From assembly GCA_035628505.1 (NCBI GenBank), contig DASPJR010000067.1, forward strand, positions 62,001 to 126,000: DNA of 64,000 bases, read 5' to 3'. The notes beneath the pieces were generated by a model. The model had not been told where the DNA came from. It saw nothing but the letters and a program-made list of their open reading frames with translations, and did not search any database. The stretch is from DASPJR01 sp035628505 (GTDB lineage: Bacteria; Planctomycetota; SZUA-567; H5-PLA8). Made by a program: the position numbers and the translations under genes. How positions within the stretch are numbered: the first letter of the stretch is position 1; every line of letters starts with the position of its first letter. Below, one piece after another: positions 47,112 to 56,080 of the stretch.

Positions 47112-47213
47112 GCAGGGTATAGGATTGAGGGTTCAGGGTTCAGGCTGCACCGGAAACCATATTGAACCCTGGACCCTGGACCCTAGACCCTAAACCCTGG
47201 ACCCTGGACCCTG
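47112..47213. repeat. Inverted repeat of GGGTTCA / CCCTGGA heptamers
   Basis: Left arm GAGGGTTCAGGGTTCAGG, right arm GAACCCTGGACCCTGGACCC with about seven tandem units. It lies between convergent genes. Confidence 0.93.
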
Positions 47214-47214
47214 A

Positions 47215-47613
47215 TCACACCGGCGGCTGTGCCACTTTCTGCGCGCTGACCTTGCGCGAGCCCAGCAGTTCTCCGTCGGCCCAGAATTCAATCGCGTATA
47301 CCCCGGGCGCGGCGAACTGGACCTGCTGGAGCTGAAAGACCAATTCGCCGACGCTGGTTGGGCCGCCGAATTCGATCTGCCCGGGCAATTCGAAAATCAC
47401 CTGGTTGTTGTCCAGCGAGGTCATGCGCAGCTTGCAGGGCACGCGGCCGCGCCCTTCGGTGATGGCGATGTACACGCTCAGACTTGGATGCGTGCACGGA
47501 AAAGCACTCGCAAAAATGCCGTTAAAGGTGCCGATCAGCGAGAGCTTGTTGGTCTGGGCTTCACGGATGATGGTGTCGCAGAGTACGAGCGCGAGAAGAA
47601 TAGGTTTAACCAT
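47215..47613 (-). CDS. DUF6941-like protein
   Basis: A 132-residue soluble protein starting at ATG 47613 (MVKPILLALVLCDTIIREAQ); upstream in-frame codons read a TGCATNA repeat. It resembles a small conserved family that begins with an LxLCDxxxxE-type segment and continues GTFNGIFASAFPCTHPSLSV and VYIAITEGRGR. The fold looks all-beta (FELPGQIEFGGPTSVGELVF, GVYAIEFWADGELLGS). Function unknown; members are common in Planctomycetota and Acidobacteria as far as I recall. Assignment from memory, moderate confidence. Confidence 0.65.
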   Translation of the reverse strand: MVKPILLALVLCDTIIREAQTNKLSLIGTFNGIFASAFPCTHPSLSVYIAITEGRGRVPCKLRMTSLDNNQVIFELPGQIEFGGPTSVGELVFQLQQVQFAAPGVYAIEFWADGELLGSRKVSAQKVAQPPV

Positions 47614-47619
47614 GGGGTG

Positions 47620-47706
47620 TAATGCATAATGCATAATGCATAAAAAGAAAAGGACGGCTCGCGAAAAACCAGAAGCCGCCCTTGATGAATCATGAATCAT
47701 GCATCA
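47620..47706. repeat. TGCATAA heptamer repeats around a terminator
   Basis: GTAATGCATAATGCATAATG at 47619-47638 and GAATCATGAATCATGCATCA at 47686-47705 flank the terminator hairpin at 47652-47681. Confidence 0.85.
47642..47681 (-). terminator. Terminator of pfp
   Basis: On the minus strand GGGCGGCT (47681-47674) pairs with AGCCGTCC (47659-47652, one G-U), followed by TTTTCTTTTT. It lies 30 bp after the pfp stop. Confidence 0.8.
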
Positions 47707-47711
47707 GCCGT

Positions 47712-49013
47712 TCATTTCTTCCATTCGCCGCACTTCTTCGCGATCAGCTTGCGCTTGAGGCGAACATAGACCGGCAAGCCGTCGGCGCCCATTTTGATTT
47801 TCACTTCACCGCGGACCAGCGGCGCCAGATACGTGCGGAATTTTTTCGAAATTCCCGTGCCAGCTTCGTTGAGGAAATCGCGCGGCAACATTGATTCGCC
47901 GTTCGCGACATCAGAAAGTTTCGCCAGGCCAGTCGTGCAGCTGTATGGATTGTTGCTCTTGCGCACGAGCGTAACCATGTGCCCCGTGGTGCCGCGCAGC
48001 GCTTCGCGCACCGCCTGCTGGCCGCACATGAAGGCCTCGTCCACGTCAGTCTTGCTGGCCCAGTGCATGCCCGCGCGCTGCAGCGTTCCCGGCTTGTTAC
48101 GGCGCGCCTTCACGCCGATTTCCTGTTCGATGAAGTTCGCAACGAATTCGCCAACGCCGCCGAGTTGCTTATGGCCGAACGCGTCTTTGCCAAACGCGCC
48201 GCCGACTTCCGACAGATATTCGCCTTTCTCATTCTTGCAGCCTTCGCAGACGACGACGAAGCAGCGGCCGATGCGCTTGAGGCAATCCTTGACCTGCGAG
48301 GCCATCGTGTTCAGCGACACGGGAATTTCAGGCACGTAAATCAGGTGCGGGGCATCTTCACCGTCACGCGCGGCAAGGCCAGACGAGGCGGCGATCCAGC
48401 CGGCGTTGCGGCCCATGACTTCCTGCACGGTCGTGGTGTCGGTGGTGTAGAGCGCTTCGGTGTCCTTGCCGGCTTCCATGATCATCGTCGCGTTGTACTT
48501 GGCGACGGAGCCAAAGCCGGGACAGTGATCGGTGTGGGCCAGGTCATTGTCGATCGTTTTCGGAATCCCCATCACGCACATCTCGTATTTCCGGTCGCGA
48601 GCCAGGCGCGCAACTTTGTCGGCGGTGTCCATGCTGTCATTGCCGCCGGCGTAGAAGAAATAGCGGATGTTGTGCGCCTGGAAGACTTCGATGATGCGCG
48701 CGTAATCGGCTTCGGTTTTCACTTTGTAGCGACACGAGCCGGCCGCGGCAGCGGGCGTTTCACGCAGGCCTTTGACGTCCTCGAGCTTTTCCTTGCCGAA
48801 GTCGAAGAGTTCTTCCTGCAGCACGCCGAGGATTCCGTTCTTGGCGCCGTAGACAGTCTTGATCAGCTTTTTGCTTTTGAGCGCTTCGAGCACGCCGCCG
48901 GCCATCGATGAGTTGATCACCGCGGTCGGTCCGCCGGACTGCGCGAACACAGCGTTGCCAACCAGCCCGGTGGGTGCTGCGCCATTGGAAGATTTCGCAT
49001 TGCCTTTTGCCAT
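47712..49013 (-). CDS. pfp: PPi-dependent 6-phosphofructokinase
   Basis: Reversible glycolytic enzyme using pyrophosphate to phosphorylate fructose-6-phosphate. The 433 residues show FAQSGGPTAVINSSMAGG, the diphosphate site YAGGNDSMDTADK (Asp126 in the position that excludes ATP), GIPKTIDNDL (Lys152) and EVMGRNAGW. The length and NTD match the bacterial long-type PFP. It is alone, leftward, with its own terminator; the upstream 233-bp gap separates it from the PA14 gene. Confidence 0.95.
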   Translation of the reverse strand: MAKGNAKSSNGAAPTGLVGNAVFAQSGGPTAVINSSMAGGVLEALKSKKLIKTVYGAKNGILGVLQEELFDFGKEKLEDVKGLRETPAAAAGSCRYKVKTEADYARIIEVFQAHNIRYFFYAGGNDSMDTADKVARLARDRKYEMCVMGIPKTIDNDLAHTDHCPGFGSVAKYNATMIMEAGKDTEALYTTDTTTVQEVMGRNAGWIAASSGLAARDGEDAPHLIYVPEIPVSLNTMASQVKDCLKRIGRCFVVVCEGCKNEKGEYLSEVGGAFGKDAFGHKQLGGVGEFVANFIEQEIGVKARRNKPGTLQRAGMHWASKTDVDEAFMCGQQAVREALRGTTGHMVTLVRKSNNPYSCTTGLAKLSDVANGESMLPRDFLNEAGTGISKKFRTYLAPLVRGEVKIKMGADGLPVYVRLKRKLIAKKCGEWKK

Positions 49014-49246
49014 GTGCTCTCTGTCCTCACTGAAATGTTGTGAATGAGACGCTGAATGTAAGGCGCAGGAAAATTTTTGCTAAGTCAAATTCGTTGTTCA
49101 TAAGGCAGGCGCAGCCTGACTTTCGCGAGTGAAAGCGGGTCCGATCTGCGCTGTACTCCGAACGGATTAACTTAGCGATTTAAAACGAAACCCCGGAAAA
49201 AATCTCCGGGGCGTCGTGGCAATTACTTGAATGACAGCTGACGAAA
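49014..49246. other. Gap between pfp and the PA14 gene
   Basis: 233 bp without a gene. It contains the terminator at 49180-49212 for the leftward PA14 gene. The promoter of pfp should lie here but none was pinpointed. Confidence 0.6.
49180..49212 (-). terminator. Terminator of the PA14 protein gene
   Basis: On the minus strand CCCCGGA (49212-49206), loop GATTTTT, TCCGGGG (49198-49192), then TTTCGTTTT. A perfect 7-bp GC stem. Confidence 0.8.
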
Positions 49247-52048
49247 TCAGCCACGCCTGGCGTGGCCGGTACGCCCTGGCTTCACCGAGTAGCGTAAGTC
49301 TTCGACGGAAACATATTGGGTGAGATTATAGAGAACCGTGACGCGCACCTGTCGCGGAGCCTTCTCTGCCGCTATGTTGGTAAGTGCTTCATCGATAAAA
49401 CGGTCGTTAAAGTCTCCAGAGAGCCGAACAGTCAGGCGCATGGCTGTTTGACCATTTTTAGCCCGCGTCAGCTTAACAGTGCCGCTTTGATTGCGACCGC
49501 GACCGCGCTTATCCAAAGTAAAGAAGGTGGCCACTCCGCCGACGTCCACCGCGATCTGCTGCCCTTCCAGCACAATCGGCGGCGCCTCGATTGAGCCACT
49601 GAACAGAACCGCGCTGGCTGTCACTTTTGAAAAGTGAAGACGGATATCCAAATTCGATGTTGTGACCGGCTTCATCTCGCCGGCAGGCATTCCGCCAAAG
49701 GGCGTGGATGTCGGATCTGTCGGAGACAATCCCAGCGCAAATTCAAGATCATCGCTGAAACCGTCTCCGTCGCTGTCTCCTTCCATTCCGCTTCCGGAGT
49801 CAGCGATTTCTTCGATAGCTGACACGTTCGTGGTGAACAGCTGCGTCTGCGGAATGGCAGCCTTGGCCGTCGACGCGCTGCTCCAGAGCAGCCGCGCCAC
49901 CGCGCCGCCAGAGCGGTCATAAAACTCCATCTTCAGGCTGTAGCGCTGTCCGGCTGTCAGCGCGATGCTGCCGCTGTTTTCGGTGAGGCCGTGATCGGTC
50001 CAGTTATTCACGAGTTGCTGCCCATTAATCCACAGGCGCACACCGTCGTCGCTTTGCGTATAGAAGGTGTACGTCTGGCTATATTGCGGCTGAACGAAGC
50101 CGGTCCAGCGGACCGAGAACGTATCGGCAGCGATACCGCTGGCAGGCGAACCGCTGCTCCAGTCGAAATTCACCTGCGGATCCTTGCGCGTGACGCTGAC
50201 GCCGGTGAAATCGATATTGTCATAGTACGATGCCATCAGGCCGTCGCCGCTGCCGCTGGTGGTTGTGGCTGGATAAAGCTGTGACTGCGGCACAATAGCT
50301 TTTGTTGTCGAGGGGCTGCTCCAGAGCAGCCTGGCCGTCGCATCGCCATAGCCGTCGTAATATTCAAGCTTGATGCTGTAGAGCTGGCCGGCGGTGAGAA
50401 GAATGCTGCCAACATTCTCAGTGACGCCGTGATCGGTCCAGTTATTGATCAGCAGTTGCCCGTTGATCCAGAGCCGGATGCCATCGTCGCTTTGCGTGTA
50501 GAACGTGTAGTTCTCGCTGAACTGCGGCTGAATCTGGCCGCTCCAGCGCACGCTGAAGGTGTCCGCAGCAATGCCCGTGGTCGGCGCGGCGGCACCCCAG
50601 GCAAAATCCACCGTCGCGTCGGTTCGCACGACGCTCGCGCCCGTAAAATTGGTGTTGTCGAAGTAGGCTGCCGAGAGCCCCTTCCCTGTTCCTGTGGCAG
50701 TCGGCGCGTAAAGCTGCGTCTGCGGCACGACCGCCTTCGGCGTTGACGGACTGCTCCAGAAAAGCTTGATGACCGCGCCATACTGCCGCTCAAAATACTC
50801 CAGCTTGATGTCGTACTTCTGCCCGGCTTGAAGAGTGATTTTGCCGCTGTTCTCGGTGCTGCCGTGGACGGTCCAATTGTCGATCAGAAGTTGTCCATTG
50901 ACCCACAGGCGCACGCCATCGTCACTGAGAGTATAGAACGTATAGGTTTCGCTGAATTTCGCTTCGACCTTGCCGGTCCAGCGAACACTGAAGCTGTCGC
51001 CGCCGAATCCGGCGATTGGCGCGTACGAGCCCCAGTCGAAATTGATCGTGGGATCGACTCGCGTGGCGCTGGTCCCAGTGAAATTCTCGTTATCAAAGTA
51101 CGTCCCAAGCAGGCCCTTCCCTGTGCCCGTGGTGCCGCTTGGCGGAGGCGGGGGAGTCGTTCCGACGGCCACGACTTCGAAGGCGCTGCCGGGGATTTCC
51201 TTGAGCTGCCGAAGATCCATGACATTCCAGCGGCTGTCGGGTGCGCCGGAGATGTACCAGTCGGTACCGCGATCGGCGACGTACATGCCGTACTTCTTCA
51301 GACAGTTCAGGATCACGCGAGCCTGGCCTGTGTACTTTGAAATGTCATAGCTGGCTTTCAGCCGAACGCGCGTGCCCATTGGCGGATCATTCGTGCTGGT
51401 GGTCGTCCCGCCGTGCGTTGCCGGGTGAATCCATTTGTTCTGCGGGCGGGTGATCGTGAAACGCAGCGCGTGCTTGATTTCGCCTGCAGCCACTTCTTCA
51501 TAACGGGCCAGGCCCGCGAAGATGGGCAGGCCCGCGGCATCGGCCGAGGTCCAGCCATCCGGGCGCAGAGCATTGGATTTCAGATCGAATTTTGCGGCCG
51601 AACTGCAGCGCCAGCCCGGGCCCACATAGGACGCCGCGAACATTTCGTAGAGAATTGCGTTGTCATTATCGACAACAATCACGTGGCCGTCCGGGCCGGA
51701 TTCGACCTTGGCATTGGCCGGAACGGGATAGGGCCCCGGATCGCTTTCGCTGGGCCAGTCTACGATCTCGATGGGCACTTTCGTCTGCGAGCCCGTTACG
51801 ACGTTATACGGAATGCCGCTCGAGAGATCGGAGCTGAAATCGGGATGCAGGAATTTATTCGCGCCGGCCAGGATTGAATTGATGTACGTGCTGGACTTTG
51901 GATCCACGGGGTCCTGTGAAATATCGCGGTTCCACGGGTTATCGGCGGGGAAGATCGGCACGGTGACGCTCAGCGCATGGGCATCCAGCGCGCCGAACAT
52001 CATGAGAAGAAACAGCAGTCCAGAAAGGTTCATACTTCCATTCAGCAT
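49247..52048 (-). CDS. Secreted protein with three PA14 domains
   Basis: Exported protein of 933 residues. ATG 52048 (MLNGSMNLSGLLFLLMMFGA) follows AAAGGAGACTGC and opens a signal peptide. Residues about 25-300 form a conserved secreted domain (FPADNPWNRDISQDPVDP, YEMFAASYVGPGWRCSSAAK, NALRPDGWTSADAAGLPIF). After a TPPPPPSG linker come three PA14 repeats, each with FDNxNFTG-like start, SDDGVRLWVNGQL and KLEYFE/YYD motifs. A calcium-type stretch GDSDGDGFSDDLE follows, then a C-terminal beta region. PA14 domains bind carbohydrate; the role is probably glycan capture at the surface. No LPxTG or dockerin was found. Confidence 0.88.
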   Translation of the reverse strand: MLNGSMNLSGLLFLLMMFGALDAHALSVTVPIFPADNPWNRDISQDPVDPKSSTYINSILAGANKFLHPDFSSDLSSGIPYNVVTGSQTKVPIEIVDWPSESDPGPYPVPANAKVESGPDGHVIVVDNDNAILYEMFAASYVGPGWRCSSAAKFDLKSNALRPDGWTSADAAGLPIFAGLARYEEVAAGEIKHALRFTITRPQNKWIHPATHGGTTTSTNDPPMGTRVRLKASYDISKYTGQARVILNCLKKYGMYVADRGTDWYISGAPDSRWNVMDLRQLKEIPGSAFEVVAVGTTPPPPPSGTTGTGKGLLGTYFDNENFTGTSATRVDPTINFDWGSYAPIAGFGGDSFSVRWTGKVEAKFSETYTFYTLSDDGVRLWVNGQLLIDNWTVHGSTENSGKITLQAGQKYDIKLEYFERQYGAVIKLFWSSPSTPKAVVPQTQLYAPTATGTGKGLSAAYFDNTNFTGASVVRTDATVDFAWGAAAPTTGIAADTFSVRWSGQIQPQFSENYTFYTQSDDGIRLWINGQLLINNWTDHGVTENVGSILLTAGQLYSIKLEYYDGYGDATARLLWSSPSTTKAIVPQSQLYPATTTSGSGDGLMASYYDNIDFTGVSVTRKDPQVNFDWSSGSPASGIAADTFSVRWTGFVQPQYSQTYTFYTQSDDGVRLWINGQQLVNNWTDHGLTENSGSIALTAGQRYSLKMEFYDRSGGAVARLLWSSASTAKAAIPQTQLFTTNVSAIEEIADSGSGMEGDSDGDGFSDDLEFALGLSPTDPTSTPFGGMPAGEMKPVTTSNLDIRLHFSKVTASAVLFSGSIEAPPIVLEGQQIAVDVGGVATFFTLDKRGRGRNQSGTVKLTRAKNGQTAMRLTVRLSGDFNDRFIDEALTNIAAEKAPRQVRVTVLYNLTQYVSVEDLRYSVKPGRTGHARRG

Positions 52049-52339
52049 GCAGTCTCCTTTCAAATGAATGAGCGAACGGTCGAACAATCGGCCGGTTTGT
52101 CCGGGGGCGAAAAACCACCACGTTCGTAAAGTTGACACAGAGCAGGCGGAGGCGTTGAGCCGATTGCAAATGACACCGGACAAGCGAGGCTGATGTCTTT
52201 TAGACCGCCCGTTACGCGAATGTCATTTCAGCAAAATTAAGTTTTTTCGGCCTCCATCAGCGATGCAAATCGGCGACGTTCATATGAGACATTGTTATTC
52301 TTCTCCGAACTCGACAGCCGGGCGCGGCGTTATACAGTT

Positions 52340-53230
52340 ATGGCGATGCAGCTTGCCGCCGTACGCCATCTCTTGTTCAGTCTTCTATCTGCCGCGGTAA
52401 TCGCCGTCGGCGCGGATGACATCGTCAAAAATGAGACGCAGGCGATGGCCATGTGCATGGCGTACTCGCACGCTCAGGAAATGTTCCGCCGCACCGATTA
52501 CGACCGTGACGGCGTGCTCGAGTTTGCACAGACGTTAATGGGCGGCAAACCCGCAGCCGCACGCAAGCCGAACGTCGAGGCCATGCAGAAGCCTGCTGAA
52601 GCCGAACGCGTGGACATCGCCAGGCTGATCGGCATGCTTGGCGCGCCAGATTTCGCCGCGCGCGAGGCGGCTTCGGCAGGACTGCTTCGCTTCGGTGTAA
52701 AGGCTTACGCCCAATTGCTCGAGGCACAGGCGCGCATTCGCGACGCCGAAGTGGTGATGCGCTCAAAAGTACTTTCACAGCAGATTATCGAAAGCCTCTC
52801 GCCCGAGCAGAAATTTGAACTGCGCTGCGGGCTTCTGCGCGTTGTCGGGAACAATGGTGTCGAATACGACATTCTGCTGATCCAGCGCGAACTGGCCGAA
52901 GCCGAATGCCCGCTGGGCACCGATCCGGCTGGTGTGACGCCCTTCGGCGGCTATCTGTTCCGCATCCTGACGCAGCAGGGAGCGGCGGCCTTGGGCGGTG
53001 CGCGCAGTTATCTCACCGGAAACAACATGAATCTGGGCTATGCGCTGCTGGCTTTCCCGAAAGACTACGGAGTGACCGGAAAAAAGTGCTTCATAATCAG
53101 CAACCACCGCCTCATTTATTCGCGCGACTTCGGCGACAAGGAAAAAACAGACGCCTTCGTGAAGGAGTGCATCGAGTTCAACCCCGTTCAGGTGGACGCA
53201 ACGGACAAAGCCGTGTGGAAGCCGGAATGA
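52340..53230 (+). CDS. Exported DUF2950-like protein with HEAT-like insert
   Basis: A 296-residue protein with a signal peptide (MAMQLAAVRHLLFSLLSAAV...). After cleavage: a DYDRDGVLEFAQTL motif typical of DUF2950 starts, then a helical insert (DIARLIGMLGAPDFAAREAA..., HEAT-like), then the DUF2950 core FGGYLFRILTQQGAAALGGA and NMNLGYALLAFPKDYGVTG. The upstream TTG of the open frame (52292) lacks support. Its stop overlaps the first deoxyribosyltransferase-like start by 4 nt, so the genes are translationally coupled. Function unknown. Confidence 0.75.
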   Translation: MAMQLAAVRHLLFSLLSAAVIAVGADDIVKNETQAMAMCMAYSHAQEMFRRTDYDRDGVLEFAQTLMGGKPAAARKPNVEAMQKPAEAERVDIARLIGMLGAPDFAAREAASAGLLRFGVKAYAQLLEAQARIRDAEVVMRSKVLSQQIIESLSPEQKFELRCGLLRVVGNNGVEYDILLIQRELAEAECPLGTDPAGVTPFGGYLFRILTQQGAAALGGARSYLTGNNMNLGYALLAFPKDYGVTGKKCFIISNHRLIYSRDFGDKEKTDAFVKECIEFNPVQVDATDKAVWKPE

Positions 53231-53736
53231 CCGCCAGAAAGGCACGGAAGCGACGCGTGAAAATATACCTTGCCGGACCGCTATTCACGATTCAGGAACG
53301 CTGCATGAACCGCGTGCTGGCGCAGACGCTGGAGCAATCTGTTGCCGGTCTGACGGTGCTGCTGCCGCAGGATTTCAAGCATGACGGACGCTACAACGAC
53401 TCGCGCGCGTTCGGATACATTTTCAAAGGCTGCGTCTCCTCCGTGGACGAAAGCGATTGCGTCGTCGCCTGGCTGGATGGTCCCGACGCTGACAGCGGCA
53501 CGTGCTTCGAAGTGGGCTATGCCTATGCGAAGGGAATTCCGGTGATCGGCGTGCGCACGGACTTCCGGCACAACCAGGAGCGCGGCGTAAACCTGATGCT
53601 TTCGCGCGCGTGCACCGCGTTTGTGTACCGGCCGTCGTTTGACGAAGACGTCAACGGGCTGGCGCGCAGCATCGCGCAAGCGATCAAGAAGGTAATGCGG
53701 TCCAGGAAACAGGCGGTGAATGGCGCGAAGGCGTGA
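53227..53736 (+). CDS. Nucleoside 2-deoxyribosyltransferase-like protein, copy 1
   Basis: A 169-residue protein with the NDT fold hallmarks: an N-terminal VKIYLAGPLF strand, a hydrophobic DESDCVVAWLDGPDADSGTC segment with acidic substrate-site residues, and EVGYAYAKGIPVIGV with the catalytic Glu. ATG 53227 overlaps the preceding stop. NDTs exchange bases between deoxynucleosides; relatives act as N-glycosidases on other nucleotides. Paired with a second, divergent copy 75 bp downstream. The true substrate is not predictable. Confidence 0.82.
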   Translation: MTARKARKRRVKIYLAGPLFTIQERCMNRVLAQTLEQSVAGLTVLLPQDFKHDGRYNDSRAFGYIFKGCVSSVDESDCVVAWLDGPDADSGTCFEVGYAYAKGIPVIGVRTDFRHNQERGVNLMLSRACTAFVYRPSFDEDVNGLARSIAQAIKKVMRSRKQAVNGAKA

Positions 53737-53811
53737 AGCAGTGGGAGCCAGGCCGTGAAGAACATCAGCCGCGAACCAGCAAGGAATCAACAACGCCATT
53801 ACGAGGACTCG

Positions 53812-54213
53812 ATGACAGCCAAGAAGATTTATCTCTGCGGACCCATCATGGACTGCCAGATCGGCGACTCGAAAGACTGGCGCACGCGAGCGAAGGAGCG
53901 CCTCGCCGGCCGCTTTATACTGCTCGATCCCATGCGGCGCAGCTTCCGCGATAATGAGATCGACAGCGCAAATGAGATCGTCGAGTTCGATCTGCAGGAC
54001 ATCCGCGACGCCGACCTGCTGCTGGTGAATTACTCCAAGGCGAGCGTGGGAACGTCCATGGAAGTGTTCTATGCCAGCCACGATCTCGGCAAGTTCGTGA
54101 TCGGCTTCTCGCCGTACGAATTCAAAAACTGCTCGCCCTGGATGGTGAAGTTCTGCACCAAGATCACGCCCGATCTCGAATCGGCTCTGAACTACATCGA
54201 ACGGCACTTCTAG
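53812..54213 (+). CDS. Nucleoside 2-deoxyribosyltransferase-like protein, copy 2
   Basis: A 133-residue relative of the preceding protein: KKIYLCGPIMDCQIG, DLQDIRDADLLLVNYSKASV, GTSMEVFYASHDLGKFVIGF with Glu in the catalytic position. The start is ATG 53812 behind GAGG; a GTG 57 nt upstream is less likely. Sequence identity to copy 1 is low, so this is an old duplication or two subfamilies brought together, perhaps forming a hetero-oligomer. It is followed 48 bp later by the exporter-like permease gene. Confidence 0.8.
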   Translation: MTAKKIYLCGPIMDCQIGDSKDWRTRAKERLAGRFILLDPMRRSFRDNEIDSANEIVEFDLQDIRDADLLLVNYSKASVGTSMEVFYASHDLGKFVIGFSPYEFKNCSPWMVKFCTKITPDLESALNYIERHF

Positions 54214-54261
54214 CCGCCCGTACCAGGCGCGGCACACCGCGGGATGAGGGGGACATCAGAA

Positions 54262-56043
54262 ATGGCTGACGCAGTCGATGTCAAAGCCCATGCCGATCAG
54301 ATCCTCAGTTCCAGAGGTTCGCCATTCTGCACGCTGCTGCGCTACCGCATGGCGATGCTGGCAAATCAAATCAGTAGCATGCAGCGTGAATCGCTGCTGA
54401 AGATCGTGGTTGTCATCGTCCTGGGCATGCTTTTCTGGATCGGCCTTTTCCTCATCTTCCGCGAATCCCTTCGCTTTATGGGTAGCAACCTGGGCGAACG
54501 CATCGGCATGCAGCTCATACAGCGCATGATGAGCTTTTTCTTCCTGGCGCTCACATTCATGCTTGTGTTTTCAAACACGGTCATCTCGTTCTCAAGCCTG
54601 TTTAAATCGAGTGAGACCGCGTTTCTTTTCTCGCTGCCGTTGCGTCACGACACGATATTCTTTTTCAAGCTCATCGAATCGCTGCTCTTTTCCTCCTGGG
54701 CGATCTTCGCCATCGGGCTTCCGCTGTTGCTGGCCTATGGCCTGCACACGCACGCGGCGTGGTATTTCTATCCACTCTCGCTTCTGTTCATGCTTCCCTT
54801 TGTCATGCTTCCTGCGGCAATCGGCTCGCTGCTGGGATTGCTGCTGACGGCCATCGTGCCGCGGCAGCGCGGCACGATTCTCGCCCTGCTCGCACTTTTT
54901 CTGCTCGTGCTTGCCTCGTATGTGGGCATGGCAATTCTGAATGTGCAGCGCCAGCGCAATCCGGAGCTTGAAGCGAGCGTCAACGCGGTGCTCGATCACC
55001 TGCGTTTCACGCAGCAGCCGATGACGCCCAATTTCTGGATCACCAGCGGCATTCTCGCTGTTGGTGGCGGGCTGGTCTCCATGAGCGCCGGGCAGCCGAA
55101 CTGGGTTCATGCGACGATCTTTTTCAGCGCGCTGGCGTCCAGCGCCGCGTTTTTTCTCGCGCTTGGCTGGTTCATTTCGGGCATTGTCTACGAGAAGACC
55201 TATTCCGTTGCCGCGGGTGGCGATTACGTCAAGCGCGTAAAGGGTCGCAGCCGCGTGGAGTGGCTCCTGGCGCCGCTGACGAATCGTTATCCCGAAGTGA
55301 TGATTCTTCTGATCAAGGATATTAAAACGTTCATGCGCGATCCGGCGCAATGGTCGCAGGTGTTGATCTTCTTCGGCATTCTCACTCTCTACATCGGAAA
55401 TCTGCGCAACTTTTCGTATCCGCTGGATCAGCCGTTTTACCAGAATCTGATCTCATTTCTGAACCTCGGCGCGACGTCGATGACGCTGGCGACGATGACC
55501 AGCCGCTTTATTTTTCCGCTGATCTCGCTCGAAGGCAGCCGCTTCTGGGTGCTGGGACTGGTTCCCATTCAGCGGCGCGACATCATGATGTCCAAGTTCT
55601 ATTTCTCGCTCGGCGGCTCGCTTCTGCTGACTACTTCGCTGGTGCTGCTGTCCAATTACATGCTGCGCAGTCCCAGCCGCGTTATGCAGATTCAGTTCTA
55701 TACGGCCGTGCTGCTCTCGCTGGGTTTAAGCGGGCTGAGCGTCGGGATGGGCGCAATTTTTCCGAGCTTCAACGAACGCAACCCATCGAAGATCGTCTCC
55801 GGCTTCGGCGGCACGCTCACGCTGATCCTAGCGATCGGCCTCGTCATCTTCACAATCATCGGCGAAGGACTGGTCTGCCACCGCTACCTCGTGCTGCAGG
55901 TCTCAACCGACTCAGAAGCGGCTGAAGCACGTTTTCGCGTGGCCTACTATAGTGTGATGGCCGGCATTACCGTGCTCAACGGCCTGGCCGCGTATCTGCC
56001 GATGAAGTTCGGCATCCGCGCGCTGGAGCGCGTGGAATTCTGA
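54262..56043 (+). CDS. ABC-exporter-type membrane protein
   Basis: An integral membrane protein of about 593 residues with roughly 12-14 hydrophobic helices in two halves. It resembles the putative ABC exporter permease family (long first-half loop, TLLRYRMAMLANQISSMQRE near the N-terminus, second half beginning TNRYPEVMILLIKDIKTFMRD). No ATP-binding domain is fused or encoded next door, so the ATPase must be elsewhere or the protein works alone. ATG 54262 is chosen; ATG 54244 lacks a site. It ends the rightward DUF2950-like/NDT cluster. Confidence 0.75.
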   Translation: MADAVDVKAHADQILSSRGSPFCTLLRYRMAMLANQISSMQRESLLKIVVVIVLGMLFWIGLFLIFRESLRFMGSNLGERIGMQLIQRMMSFFFLALTFMLVFSNTVISFSSLFKSSETAFLFSLPLRHDTIFFFKLIESLLFSSWAIFAIGLPLLLAYGLHTHAAWYFYPLSLLFMLPFVMLPAAIGSLLGLLLTAIVPRQRGTILALLALFLLVLASYVGMAILNVQRQRNPELEASVNAVLDHLRFTQQPMTPNFWITSGILAVGGGLVSMSAGQPNWVHATIFFSALASSAAFFLALGWFISGIVYEKTYSVAAGGDYVKRVKGRSRVEWLLAPLTNRYPEVMILLIKDIKTFMRDPAQWSQVLIFFGILTLYIGNLRNFSYPLDQPFYQNLISFLNLGATSMTLATMTSRFIFPLISLEGSRFWVLGLVPIQRRDIMMSKFYFSLGGSLLLTTSLVLLSNYMLRSPSRVMQIQFYTAVLLSLGLSGLSVGMGAIFPSFNERNPSKIVSGFGGTLTLILAIGLVIFTIIGEGLVCHRYLVLQVSTDSEAAEARFRVAYYSVMAGITVLNGLAAYLPMKFGIRALERVEF

Positions 56044-56080
56044 GCCGTTTGAAGTCGTGTTTTCACGGGCGCAGTCGTCT

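Noticed and set aside
47112..47213. Possible CRISPR array from many short repeats
   Set aside because: Units are 7 bp, without spacers, and arranged as inverted arms; no cas gene nearby.
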